Assembly (NCBI GenBank): GCA_016790965.1
Contig: JAEUNZ010000017.1
Coordinates: 1-52,736 of the forward strand
Direction of reading: 5' to 3'
DNA from: SSSZ01 sp016790965
Lineage (GTDB): Bacteria; Pseudomonadota; Gammaproteobacteria; Burkholderiales; Rhodocyclaceae
Length of the DNA: 52,736 bases
Below, piece by piece: positions 1 through 10,372 of this stretch. Position 1 is the first letter of the stretch. Each line of letters begins with the position of its first letter. The position numbers and the translations under genes were made by a program. The notes below the pieces were generated by a model. That model saw nothing but the letters and a program-made list of their open reading frames with translations. It searched no databases and was not told the DNA's origin.

Positions 1-2665
<2,665 letters not shown>

Positions 2666-2703
2666 GGGTTCCAGGATCATTCCTTGGGCACGCGCGGCCC
2701 AGG

Positions 2704-2722
2704 CAGGGTTCGCCAAACCCTG
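2704..2722 (+). other. Inverted repeat after the histidine kinase
   Basis: A perfect 7-bp stem (CAGGGTT / AACCCTG) with a 5-base loop lies in the 136-bp spacer between the kinase and the CoA-transferase. No T-run follows, so it is at most a weak or Rho-assisted terminator. Nothing else is evident in this spacer except the Shine-Dalgarno sequence before 2802. Confidence 0.3.
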
Positions 2723-2801
2723 AGAATTCACGGGTTCTGAGGGTAAACCAGAGGACCGCCTGGACGGCATTTGCGGCATTATGACGGCAGGAGGACATGC
2801 C

Positions 2802-4808
2802 ATGAGCCAAGCCAGCCATCCCATGATCGCCGCCCTCGCCACCGCGGCGGACGCGGGGAAAGTCGTCTCCGCCCAGGAGGCGGTGCGCCTGATCCGCGAC
2901 GGCGATACGGTGGCGACGGGAGGCTTCGTCGGTATCGGCTTTGCCGAGAACATCGCCGTGGCCATCGAAGCCGCCTTCCTGGAATCGCGTCAGGCGGACC
3001 CGGGGGGCCTGGGCCATCCCCGCAACCTGACCCTGGTCTATGCGGCCGGCCAGGGGGACGGGAAGGCCAGGGGCCTTAATCACTTCGGTCACGACGGGCT
3101 GGTCGGGCGGGTGATCGGCGGCCATTGGGGACTGGTGCCCAAGTTGCAGGAGTTGGCGATTTCCGACCGTATAGAGGCCTACAACCTGCCTCAGGGGGTC
3201 ATCGCCCATCTCTTCCGCGATATCGCGGCGGGTAAGCCGGGAACCCTGACCCGGGTCGGGCTGGGAACCTTCGTCGATCCCCGTTTCGGGGGCGGCAAAC
3301 TCAACGCCCGGACGACGACCGACATCGTCCGTCGCCTGGAACTGGACGGCGACGAATTCCTGTTCTACAAGGCCTTTCCCATCCACGTGGGCATCATTCG
3401 GGGCACCACGGCCGATCCCGACGGCAACGTGACCATGGAAAAGGAGGCCCTGACCCTGGAGGCCCAGGCCATCGCCATGGCGGCGCGCAATTCCGGCGGA
3501 CTGGTCATCGCCCAGGTGGAGCGCGTTGCCGAGCGGGGTTCCCTGAACGCGCGTCAGGTCAAGATTCCCGGCATCCTGGTCGATTGCGTGGTGGTGGCCG
3601 AAAAGCCCGAGTACCACATGCAGACCTTCATCGAGCAGTATAACCCGGCGTTTTCCGGGGAGATTCGGGTGCCCATGTCCGCCGTTCCCGCCCTGCCCAT
3701 GAGCGAGCGCAAGATCATCGCCCGCCGGGCGGCGCTGGAACTGCGTGCCAATGCGGTGGTGAATCTGGGCATCGGCATGCCCGAAGGCGTCGCCGGCGTT
3801 GCCGCCGAGGAGCGCATCATCGATCTCTTGACCCTCACCGCAGAACCCGGGGTCGTCGGCGGCATCCCCGCCGGGGGCCTCAACTTCGGTGCGGCGGTCA
3901 ATACCCAGGCCATCATCGACCAGCCCAGCCAGTTCGACTTCTACGATGGCGGCGGCCTGGACCTCGCCATCCTGGGCCTTGCCCAGGCAGATCGGGAGGG
4001 CAATCTCAACGTGTCCAAGTTCGGCCCTCGCCTGGCGGGGGCCGGGGGCTTCATCAACATTTCCCAGAACGCCAAGAAGGTCGTCTTCGTGGGAACCTTC
4101 ACCGCCGGGGATCTCGAAGTGGCGGCGGAGGACGGCGCCCTGCGCATCCTGCGCGACGGTCAGGCGCGCAAGTTCGTCCAAGAGGTCGAACACCGGACGT
4201 TCAGTGGCCCCCAGGCCGTGAAGTGGGGCAGGGAAGTGCTCTACGTCACCGAGCGCTGCGTCTTCCGTCTGGTGCCGGAAGGCCTGGAACTGTGCGAGAT
4301 TGCTCCAGGGGTGGATCTGCAAAGGGACATCCTCGACCGCATGGACTTCCTCCCCCTTATGCCGCGTCCCCCGGTTCTGATGGATTCACGCATTTTCCAC
4401 GACGAACCCATGGGCATCCGGCCCGGCCTGCTGGACATTCCCCTCGACCGGCGGCTGTCCTACGATCCCCTGAGGAACGTCTTCTTCGTCAATTTCGAGG
4501 GCCTCGTGATCCACGGTGCGGACGACATCGCCCGCATCCGAGCGGCGGTCGATGAGCGCCTGGGGCCCCTGGGGCACCGGGTCTGCGCCATCGTCAATTA
4601 CGACCGTTTCTCGATCCCGCCACAACTCGTGGACCCCTACATCGCCATGGTCAAGGAGCTGACGGAGCGCTACTACCTGGCGGTGACGCGTTACACGCGC
4701 AACAGCTTTTTGCGCGCCCAACTGGGCGAGGCCTTGACTAGGAGGAAGGTCATGGCGCATCTTTACGAAACCAAGGACGAGGCGGAAAGCCACCTGGGGG
4801 TCGATTGA
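2802..4808 (+). CDS. Acetate/propionate-type CoA-transferase (acyl CoA:acetate/3-ketoacid CoA-transferase)
   Basis: This 668-residue protein has the fused alpha-beta CoA-transferase architecture. The N-terminal half begins with the typical DGDTVATGGFVGIG segment. The C-terminal half carries the catalytic glutamate motif TAEPGVVGGIPAGG (Glu348 from this start). The length and motif fit the YdiF/propionate CoA-transferase group, which moves CoA between short-chain acyl-CoAs and free acids through a glutamyl-CoA thioester. The ATG at 2802 is preferred over an in-frame ATG at 2781 because GCAGGAGG ends 7 bases before it. The gene stands alone between two signalling genes and is followed by a strong terminator, so it is probably a single-gene unit. 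The exact acid substrate cannot be read from the sequence. Confidence 0.9.
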   Translation: MSQASHPMIAALATAADAGKVVSAQEAVRLIRDGDTVATGGFVGIGFAENIAVAIEAAFLESRQADPGGLGHPRNLTLVYAAGQGDGKARGLNHFGHDGLVGRVIGGHWGLVPKLQELAISDRIEAYNLPQGVIAHLFRDIAAGKPGTLTRVGLGTFVDPRFGGGKLNARTTTDIVRRLELDGDEFLFYKAFPIHVGIIRGTTADPDGNVTMEKEALTLEAQAIAMAARNSGGLVIAQVERVAERGSLNARQVKIPGILVDCVVVAEKPEYHMQTFIEQYNPAFSGEIRVPMSAVPALPMSERKIIARRAALELRANAVVNLGIGMPEGVAGVAAEERIIDLLTLTAEPGVVGGIPAGGLNFGAAVNTQAIIDQPSQFDFYDGGGLDLAILGLAQADREGNLNVSKFGPRLAGAGGFINISQNAKKVVFVGTFTAGDLEVAAEDGALRILRDGQARKFVQEVEHRTFSGPQAVKWGREVLYVTERCVFRLVPEGLELCEIAPGVDLQRDILDRMDFLPLMPRPPVLMDSRIFHDEPMGIRPGLLDIPLDRRLSYDPLRNVFFVNFEGLVIHGADDIARIRAAVDERLGPLGHRVCAIVNYDRFSIPPQLVDPYIAMVKELTERYYLAVTRYTRNSFLRAQLGEALTRRKVMAHLYETKDEAESHLGVD

Positions 4809-4835
4809 CCCAGGCAGAACGTTCCGGGCGATCGG

Positions 4836-4858
4836 GGGGCCGTTGACGGCCCCTTTTC
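4836..4858 (+). terminator. Rho-independent terminator after the CoA-transferase
   Basis: A perfect 7-bp GC stem (GGGGCCG / CGGCCCC, loop TTGA) is followed directly by TTTT. It lies 27 bases after the CoA-transferase stop and just before the start of the periplasmic sensor gene, so it separates the two transcription units. Confidence 0.85.
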
Positions 4859-4875
4859 ATTGTTGCGGGGAAAAC

Positions 4876-5706
4876 ATGACATTGGCGGCACGCATCGCAG
4901 GGATGCTGCTTCGGGCTCTGATCGGCTTCGGGGTTTTGGCCGGCATAGCCCCCGTGGGCGCTGACGAGGCCGGGAAAGCGCCCCTGACGGTCATCGCCGA
5001 CGATAATTATCCACCCTACCTGTTCCGTGACGAAAATGGCGTCTTGCAGGGCTATCTTGCTGATCTCTGGCGCCTGTGGGGGACCCGTACCGGCAACACG
5101 GTCGAGTTGGTGGGGGCCGATTGGGCGACGGCGCAAAAGGAGTTCGCCGCCGGCAGGGCTCGTGTCATCGACACCATTTTCCGCACACCGGAGCGCGAGG
5201 GCCGTTACGATTTCTCGCCACCCTACGCGGCCATCGCGGTCAACGTCTACGTTCATCGCAGTATCGGTGGCATCGTCGATGCCAAGTCCCTGCGGGGCTT
5301 CGTGGTTGGGGTCAAGGAAGGGGATGCCTGCGTCGAACGTCTGAAAGCCACGGGTGCCGAGGGTCAAGCGGCCTTTCCCAGCTACCAGCAGTTGGTGGCG
5401 GCCGCGGCGGCTGGCGAGGTCAAGGTTTTCTGCATGGATGGGCCGCCGGCGGAGTATCTCCTTTACCGGGCCAGAGCCCACCGCCAGTTCCGGGCGGCCT
5501 TCTCATTGTTTACCGGGCAGTTGCACCGTGCCGTGCGGCCAGGGGATCAACCGGCCCTGGCCCTGGTGGAAAACGGCTTTTCGCGCATTTCGGCGGACGA
5601 AATCCGGGGCCTGGAGCAGAAATGGCTGGAGGCGCCGGTCGATCTCGAACCCCTGGAGAAATCCCTGCTCTGGGGCTTGCTGGCGGCGGGGGGGTCGGGG
5701 CCCTGA
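4876..5706 (+). CDS. Periplasmic solute-binding (SBP_bac_3) sensor segment, N-terminal part of a split sensor protein
   Basis: A signal peptide or membrane anchor (about residues 1-30, hydrophobic MLLRALIGFGVLAG) precedes a family-3 solute-binding fold (TVIADDNYPPYLF, residues about 37-260) of the kind used as a periplasmic ligand sensor. The frame then enters a hydrophobic stretch (LLWGLLAAGG) and stops at 5704-5706. The adjoining frame continues the helix as VGALMVVWIGLSRREV, so the natural product would be one protein: SBP - TM - PAS - PAS - PAS - GGDEF - EAL. The break is in a run of seven G (5688-5694); one extra G would fuse the frames. The ATG at 4876 follows GCGGGGAAAAC; an upstream in-frame start at 4843 would lie within the terminator hairpin. 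It could be a real mutation, phase variation or a homopolymer sequencing error. Confidence 0.8.
   Translation: MTLAARIAGMLLRALIGFGVLAGIAPVGADEAGKAPLTVIADDNYPPYLFRDENGVLQGYLADLWRLWGTRTGNTVELVGADWATAQKEFAAGRARVIDTIFRTPEREGRYDFSPPYAAIAVNVYVHRSIGGIVDAKSLRGFVVGVKEGDACVERLKATGAEGQAAFPSYQQLVAAAAAGEVKVFCMDGPPAEYLLYRARAHRQFRAAFSLFTGQLHRAVRPGDQPALALVENGFSRISADEIRGLEQKWLEAPVDLEPLEKSLLWGLLAAGGSGP
5688..5694 (+). repeat. Poly-G tract at the frame break
   Basis: Seven consecutive G residues lie inside the codons for the transmembrane helix that should join the periplasmic sensor to the cytoplasmic PAS/GGDEF/EAL part. With eight G the two reading frames would be continuous. This tract is the simplest place for the one-base difference. 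Confidence 0.75.
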
Positions 5707-8183
5707 TGGTGGTCTGGATCGGGCTGTCGCGCCGTGAAGTGCGGCGACGCACCGTCGAACTGGAACGGGAGCGGCGCCTCCTGCGCACCCTGGTCAATAC
5801 CCTGCCCGATCTGGTTTGGCTCAAGGATGCGGACGGAGTCTATCTGGCGTGTAACCACGAATTCGAGCGCTTTTTCGGTGCCGCCGAGGCCGATATTGTC
5901 GGTCGCACGGATTACGACTTCGTGCCCAAGGAACTGGCGGACTTCTTCCGCGGCAAGGATCTCGAAGCCGCCGCCCACGGGGGGCCCCGGGCCAACGAGG
6001 AAGAGGTCACCTACGCCAGCGACGGCCGCAAGGCCCTGCTGGAAACGGTGAAGACCCCCATGTTCGACCTGGCCGGCAACCTGGTCGGGGTTCTGGGCAT
6101 CGGGCGCGACATCACCCAGCGCAAGGCCGGGGAGGAGTCCCTGCGGCGCAGTGAGGAGCGTTACCGCAGCCTTTACGACAGCATGCTAGATGGCTACGCC
6201 CGCATGGACATCGACGGGCGCATCATCGAGAGCAATGCCGCTTTCCGCGGTCTTCTGGGCTATTCGGCGGAGGAATTGGCCGAACTGACCTATCGGGACA
6301 TCACTCCGGCGCAATGGGCCGAGGCCGAGGCGGAGATCATCGGCGAGGAGGTGCTGGTTTTCGGGCACTCGGGGATTTACGAGAAAACTTTCCGGCGCAA
6401 GGACGGCATCGAGTTTCCGGTGGAGTTGCAAACCTATCGCATCAACGACCCGGACGGCAATCAGGCGGGGACATCGGCCATCGTGCGCGATATTTCCGAG
6501 CGCCGCGAGAACGAGGCCAACCTGCGCCTGTGGGCAAGCGTGTTCGCCTCCGCCGGCGAGGGCATCGTGGTCACCGACCCGGCAGGGACCATCGTGGCAG
6601 TAAATCCCGCCTTCGCCAACATCACGGGGTACAGCGAGGCGGAAGCCCTGGGCCGCAATCCCAGGTTCCTGCGGTCAGGGCGCCACGACGCGGAGTTTTA
6701 CGCGGCGCTCTGGCGTTCCCTGGCGGAGACCGGCCAGTGGCAGGGCGAACTGTGGAACATGCGCAAGAGTGGCGAGATCTACCCCGAGTGGCTGACCATC
6801 AGTTCCGTCCGCGACCGCCAGGGACGGACCACCCAGTACGTGGCCGTGTTCAGCGATATCACGGCGGTGAAGGAGTCTCAGGAAGCGCTTTACCATCTGG
6901 CCCATCACGATCCCCTCACAGGCCTGCCCAATCGCGTGCTGCTGCGGGACCGCCTCGACCACGCCTTGCAGCGCGCCAGACGAGATCGGCAGGGGGTTGC
7001 GGTCATTTTCGTGGACCTGGACCGATTCAAGCAGATCAACGATACCCTGGGCCATCCGGTTGGGGACGAAATCCTCAAGCTTGCCGCCCGGGCCATGGCC
7101 GCCCAATTGCGCGCCAGCGATACCATCGCCCGGGTGGGCGGCGACGAGTTCATCATCGTCCTGGAGAACGAGGTGTCGTCCTACAGCGTGTCCACGGTGG
7201 CGCGCAAACTGGTGGAAATCTTCGCGCAACCCTTCCCAGTGGCAGGGCGCGACCTCTACCTGACGGCCAGCCTGGGCATAGGACTTTTCCCCAAGGACGG
7301 CGAGGATATCGACACCCTCCTGCGCCACGCCGACCTAGCCCTCTACAAGGCCAAGGAACTGGGGCGCAACAATTATCAGTATTACGAACCCTCTCTCGGG
7401 GCGGGCGCCCTGGAGCGGATGACCCTGGAAAGTGCCCTGCGGACGGCCATCGAGCGCCGGGAGCTGTATCTGGTCTATCAACCGATGTACCGACTGGACG
7501 ATGGTCGTTTCGTGGGGGTGGAGGCCCTGGTGCGCTGGCAGAACGCCGAGCTGGGCGACGTGCCGCCCGCCCGCTTTGTCGCCATTGCCGAAGAGATGGG
7601 CTTCGTCGTCGAACTGGGAGCCTGGGTGTTGCGTGAGGCTTGCCGGCAGATGGCCACCTGGCGCGTGCAGGGCGTCGAGGTCCCCCGGGTGGCGGTCAAT
7701 CTTTCGGTGCGCCAGATCGAGCGGGAAGAACTGGTGGTGGATGTGGCGGACCTGCTTACGGAATGGGGCCTGCACCCCGGCGAACTGGAAATCGAGGTCA
7801 CCGAATCGGCCCTGCTGCGCCAATCCGGGCCGGCCCTGGAAGTTCTGGAAGGACTGCGCCGCCTAGGGGTCTATCTCGCCGTAGACGATTTCGGCACCGG
7901 TTATTCGTCCCTTGCCGCCCTGCGGCAAATGCCCGTCTATCGGCTCAAGATCGACGGTTCCTTCGTGCGGGACATCGGCCGCGACGCCAACGACGAGGCC
8001 ATCGCCCGGGCCATCATCGCTCTGGCCCACAGCCTGGGTCTGGAAGTGGTGGCCGAAGGCGTCGAGCGCAAGGAACAGGCGGCCTTCCTGGCCGACGCCG
8101 GTTGCGACATCGTGCAGGGGTATCTCTACGCGCGTCCTGCGCGGGCGGACGACATCGCGGTCCATATAGGCACGACGATCTGA
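5706..8183 (+). CDS. PAS-PAS-PAS-GGDEF-EAL c-di-GMP turnover protein (C-terminal part of the split sensor)
   Basis: An ATG at 5706 overlaps the upstream stop (TGATG), so re-initiation could give an 825-residue product that still carries half a transmembrane helix (MVVWIGL). PAS domains lie at about residues 25-145, 155-275 and 280-400. The GGDEF domain has an intact VGGDEF signature (478-482) and an RxxD inhibitory site (RASD) five residues before it. The EAL domain has EALVRW at 606-611, plus VTESALL, VDDFGTGYSS, KIDGSFV and VVAEGVE, so both the diguanylate cyclase and phosphodiesterase halves look catalytically complete. The reading frame extends upstream to 5076, but that part is the shadow of the solute-binding domain. 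Ligand binding in the periplasm presumably sets c-di-GMP level when the two parts are joined. Confidence 0.88.
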   Translation: MVVWIGLSRREVRRRTVELERERRLLRTLVNTLPDLVWLKDADGVYLACNHEFERFFGAAEADIVGRTDYDFVPKELADFFRGKDLEAAAHGGPRANEEEVTYASDGRKALLETVKTPMFDLAGNLVGVLGIGRDITQRKAGEESLRRSEERYRSLYDSMLDGYARMDIDGRIIESNAAFRGLLGYSAEELAELTYRDITPAQWAEAEAEIIGEEVLVFGHSGIYEKTFRRKDGIEFPVELQTYRINDPDGNQAGTSAIVRDISERRENEANLRLWASVFASAGEGIVVTDPAGTIVAVNPAFANITGYSEAEALGRNPRFLRSGRHDAEFYAALWRSLAETGQWQGELWNMRKSGEIYPEWLTISSVRDRQGRTTQYVAVFSDITAVKESQEALYHLAHHDPLTGLPNRVLLRDRLDHALQRARRDRQGVAVIFVDLDRFKQINDTLGHPVGDEILKLAARAMAAQLRASDTIARVGGDEFIIVLENEVSSYSVSTVARKLVEIFAQPFPVAGRDLYLTASLGIGLFPKDGEDIDTLLRHADLALYKAKELGRNNYQYYEPSLGAGALERMTLESALRTAIERRELYLVYQPMYRLDDGRFVGVEALVRWQNAELGDVPPARFVAIAEEMGFVVELGAWVLREACRQMATWRVQGVEVPRVAVNLSVRQIEREELVVDVADLLTEWGLHPGELEIEVTESALLRQSGPALEVLEGLRRLGVYLAVDDFGTGYSSLAALRQMPVYRLKIDGSFVRDIGRDANDEAIARAIIALAHSLGLEVVAEGVERKEQAAFLADAGCDIVQGYLYARPARADDIAVHIGTTI

Positions 8184-8207
8184 ACGCCGGGTTTCGCGGC
8201 GCTTTGA

Positions 8208-8864
8208 TTAACGCCCGAACAGGACTGCGGCGAGTTCGTCCGGGTGGCGCACGAGGTGATCGGCGTTCCAGGTTTCCGGCGGCCCGGAATCCCCAAGGTA
8301 GCCGTAGGCCGCCGCTGCCGTCGCCGTCCCGGCCGCCTGGCCGGCAATGATGTCGCGCCGGTCGTCGCCCACGTAGAGCGTGGCCCGGGCCTGCCTGCCC
8401 AGTGCGCGGCAGGCGTGCAGGATGGGCAGAGGCGAGGGTTTCGCCTCGGCGGTCGTATCGCCGCTCACGACGCAGCCGGCGCGGTGGGCAAGGCCGAGGG
8501 CAGCCACCAGCGGATCGGTGAAGCGGGCGCGCTTGTTGGTGACGATGCCCCAGGGAATGCCGTCTGCTTCCAGGCGATCCAGGATGGCGTCCATCCCCGC
8601 GAAGAGCAGGGTGTCGACGCACAGGGCCGCCGCGTAGTGCTGCAGAAATTCCCCGGCGAGCTGGTCGTACGCCGGGTCGCCGGGAACGACGGCCATGCCT
8701 GCTTCCAGCAGGCCACGCACGCCCCGGGAGGTATGGGGCCGCAGCATTGCCAGGGGGACGGGGTCGAGCCCGCGACCCGCGCGCACGCGGTTGAGGGCGG
8801 CGGCAAGGTCCGGCGCCGTGTCCGCCAGGGTGCCGTCCAGATCGAAAAGAACGGCGTCAAACAT
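8208..8864 (-). CDS. gph: Phosphoglycolate phosphatase (HAD family)
   Basis: This 218-residue HAD hydrolase starts MFDAVLFDLDGTLADT. Asp8 is the nucleophile and Asp10 the general acid of DxDGT. Motif II is IVTNK, and the motif III/IV region is KPSP ... YVGDDRRDI. It removes phosphate from 2-phosphoglycolate, a by-product of oxidative DNA repair. The ATG at 8864 overlaps the end of ubiG by 8 bp (ATGTTTGA), which implies translational coupling; a longer open frame upstream merely runs inside ubiG. The ubiG-gph pair is a common proteobacterial arrangement. The stop lies 24 bp from the convergent c-di-GMP gene; that spacer holds only a weak 5-bp GC hairpin. Confidence 0.93.
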   Translation of the reverse strand: MFDAVLFDLDGTLADTAPDLAAALNRVRAGRGLDPVPLAMLRPHTSRGVRGLLEAGMAVVPGDPAYDQLAGEFLQHYAAALCVDTLLFAGMDAILDRLEADGIPWGIVTNKRARFTDPLVAALGLAHRAGCVVSGDTTAEAKPSPLPILHACRALGRQARATLYVGDDRRDIIAGQAAGTATAAAAYGYLGDSGPPETWNADHLVRHPDELAAVLFGR

Positions 8865-9555
8865 CCCGGCGGCAGCGCACCAGGTAATTGACGGCGGTGT
8901 CCCGGCCCAGGGAGTAGCGGCGGGTGAGGGGGTTGTAGGCGAGCCCCGCGAATTCCTCTGGTTCAAGATCCGCGGCCTTGGCCCAGCGGGCGAGTTCGGA
9001 GGGGCGGATGAACTTGGCGTAATCGTGGGTACCCCGGGGCAGCATGCCGAGAATGTATTCGGCCCCGATGACGGCCAGCAGATAGGCCTTGGGATTGCGG
9101 TTGAGGGTGGAGAAAAAGATCGGCCCCCCCGGCTTCACCAACCGGGCGCAGGCGGCGACCACGCTGGCCGGGTCGGGGACGTGTTCGAGCATCTCCAGGC
9201 AGGTCACGGCGTCGAACCGGCCCGGCATCTCCTCGGCCAGTTCTTCCACCGCAATCAGGCGGTAGTCCACCTGGCGGCCGCTCTCCAGCAAGTGCAGGCG
9301 GGCGACGGCGAGGGGCTTTTCCGACAGATCGATGCCCATGACGGTCGCCCCGCGGGCCGCCATGCCTTCGGCCAGCAGGCCTCCGCCGCAGCCCACGTCG
9401 AGGACTCTCTTGCCGGCCAGGCCTAGACTGCGGTCGATCCAGTCGAGGCGCAGGGGGTTGATGTCGTGCAGGGGCTTGAATTCGCTGCTCGGATCCCACC
9501 AGCGATGGGCGAGATCGCCGAATTTGGCGAGTTCTGCGGGGTCGGCATTGGCCAT
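8857..9555 (-). CDS. ubiG: Ubiquinone biosynthesis O-methyltransferase
   Basis: This 232-residue class I SAM methyltransferase has the SAM-binding motif VLDVGCGGGLL at residues 51-61, followed by GIDLSEK and the UbiG-specific region FSTLNRNPKAYLLAV ... ILGMLPRGTHDYAKFI. It methylates two hydroxyls of the ubiquinone ring precursor. The ATG at 9555 follows GGGAAG at good spacing and gives the usual family length and N-terminus (DPAELAKFGDLAHRWWDP). It is downstream of ompA, separated by the ompA terminator, and overlaps gph. Confidence 0.95.
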   Translation of the reverse strand: MANADPAELAKFGDLAHRWWDPSSEFKPLHDINPLRLDWIDRSLGLAGKRVLDVGCGGGLLAEGMAARGATVMGIDLSEKPLAVARLHLLESGRQVDYRLIAVEELAEEMPGRFDAVTCLEMLEHVPDPASVVAACARLVKPGGPIFFSTLNRNPKAYLLAVIGAEYILGMLPRGTHDYAKFIRPSELARWAKAADLEPEEFAGLAYNPLTRRYSLGRDTAVNYLVRCRRDV

Positions 9556-9591
9556 GGAGTGCTTCCCTATAGGGCGGCCCCGGGGGCCGCA

Positions 9592-9623
9592 GAAAAGAAA
9601 AAGCCCTGCCGGAGCAGGGCTTT
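9592..9623 (-). terminator. Rho-independent terminator after ompA
   Basis: Read on the minus strand, AAAGCCCTGC / GCAGGGCTTT form a 10-bp stem with a 4-base loop, followed by a T-rich tract (complement of AAAAGAAAAA). It starts about 19 bp after the ompA stop, so most ompA transcripts should end here before ubiG. Confidence 0.88.
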
Positions 9624-9641
9624 GCGCCATGAGGCGGTGAA

Positions 9642-10328
9642 TTACTTGGTGCCGATGATTTCGATATCGACGCGGCGATCCGGCTGCAGGCACTCGACCA
9701 GCTTCTTGTTCTTGCCCGACTCGGCGCCCATCTTCTTGCAGGCGTCGCCGGTCTTGGGCTGCTTTTCGCCCTTGCCTTCGGTGTACACGCGGTTGGCTTC
9801 GATGCCCTTGGACACCAGGTATTCCTTGACGGCGGCGGCGCGCTTTTCGGACAGCTTCTGGTTGTAGGCGTCCTTGCCGATGCGGTCGGTGTGGCCGACG
9901 GCCAGGATGACTTCCAGCTTCAGGGCGCCGGCCTTGGAGGCCAGTTCGTCCAGCTTGGCCTTGCCTTCGGGGCGCAGAACGGCCTTGTCGAAGTCGAAGA
10001 GGGCATCGGCGGCCAGGGTGATTTTCTCGCCGGAGGGCTTCAGGCCAGCTGCGGCGGGAGCGGCCGCTGCTGCGGGAGCGGCGGCTGCGGGAGCGCAGAC
10101 TTCCTTGGGCAGCAGATCTTTGTCGCACTCGCAACCGGCCTTGTCCTTGGCGGCGGCGGCCGGAGTCCAGTAGCCGGTGCGCCAGCACAGGCCGAAGCCG
10201 CTGCGGGCGACGACGTCGCGCTGGTCAATGACATAGACGCGCTCCTGGGCCTGGGCCAGGGTGGAGGCAACGCCCAGGCCGGCAATCAGGGCCAGCACAA
10301 CCGATTTCTTGGCGAACTTGGTGATCAT
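9642..10328 (-). CDS. ompA: OmpA-family outer-membrane / peptidoglycan-anchoring protein
   Basis: This 228-residue protein has a signal peptide (KKSVVLALIAGLGVASTLAQA, cleavage likely after Ala27), a short N-terminal region with a Cys cluster instead of a full beta-barrel, an Ala/Pro-rich linker (about 80-95), and a C-terminal OmpA domain (about 100-228). The OmpA domain has FDFDKAVLRPEG, the peptidoglycan-binding pattern GHTDRIG ... LSEKRAAAV, and DRRVDIEI. This short form resembles Neisseria RmpM and Bordetella OmpA, which bind peptidoglycan and stabilise outer-membrane proteins. The start is supported by GAGGG before the ATG. It is immediately downstream of mtaD (44-bp gap) and ends in a strong terminator, as expected for an abundant envelope protein. 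Confidence 0.92.
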   Translation of the reverse strand: MITKFAKKSVVLALIAGLGVASTLAQAQERVYVIDQRDVVARSGFGLCWRTGYWTPAAAAKDKAGCECDKDLLPKEVCAPAAAAPAAAAAPAAAGLKPSGEKITLAADALFDFDKAVLRPEGKAKLDELASKAGALKLEVILAVGHTDRIGKDAYNQKLSEKRAAAVKEYLVSKGIEANRVYTEGKGEKQPKTGDACKKMGAESGKNKKLVECLQPDRRVDIEIIGTK

Positions 10329-10372
10329 CGTTTTCCCTCGTTAAGGATTTAAAAAATCGAACCGCCCTTGGT

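Noticed and set aside
8184..8207. Bidirectional terminator between the c-di-GMP gene and gph
   Set aside because: Only a 5-bp GC stem with a short CTTT; too weak to call.
10329..10372. Terminator between mtaD and ompA
   Set aside because: On the minus strand a 4-bp AACC/GGTT stem precedes six T; the stem is too short to support a terminator.
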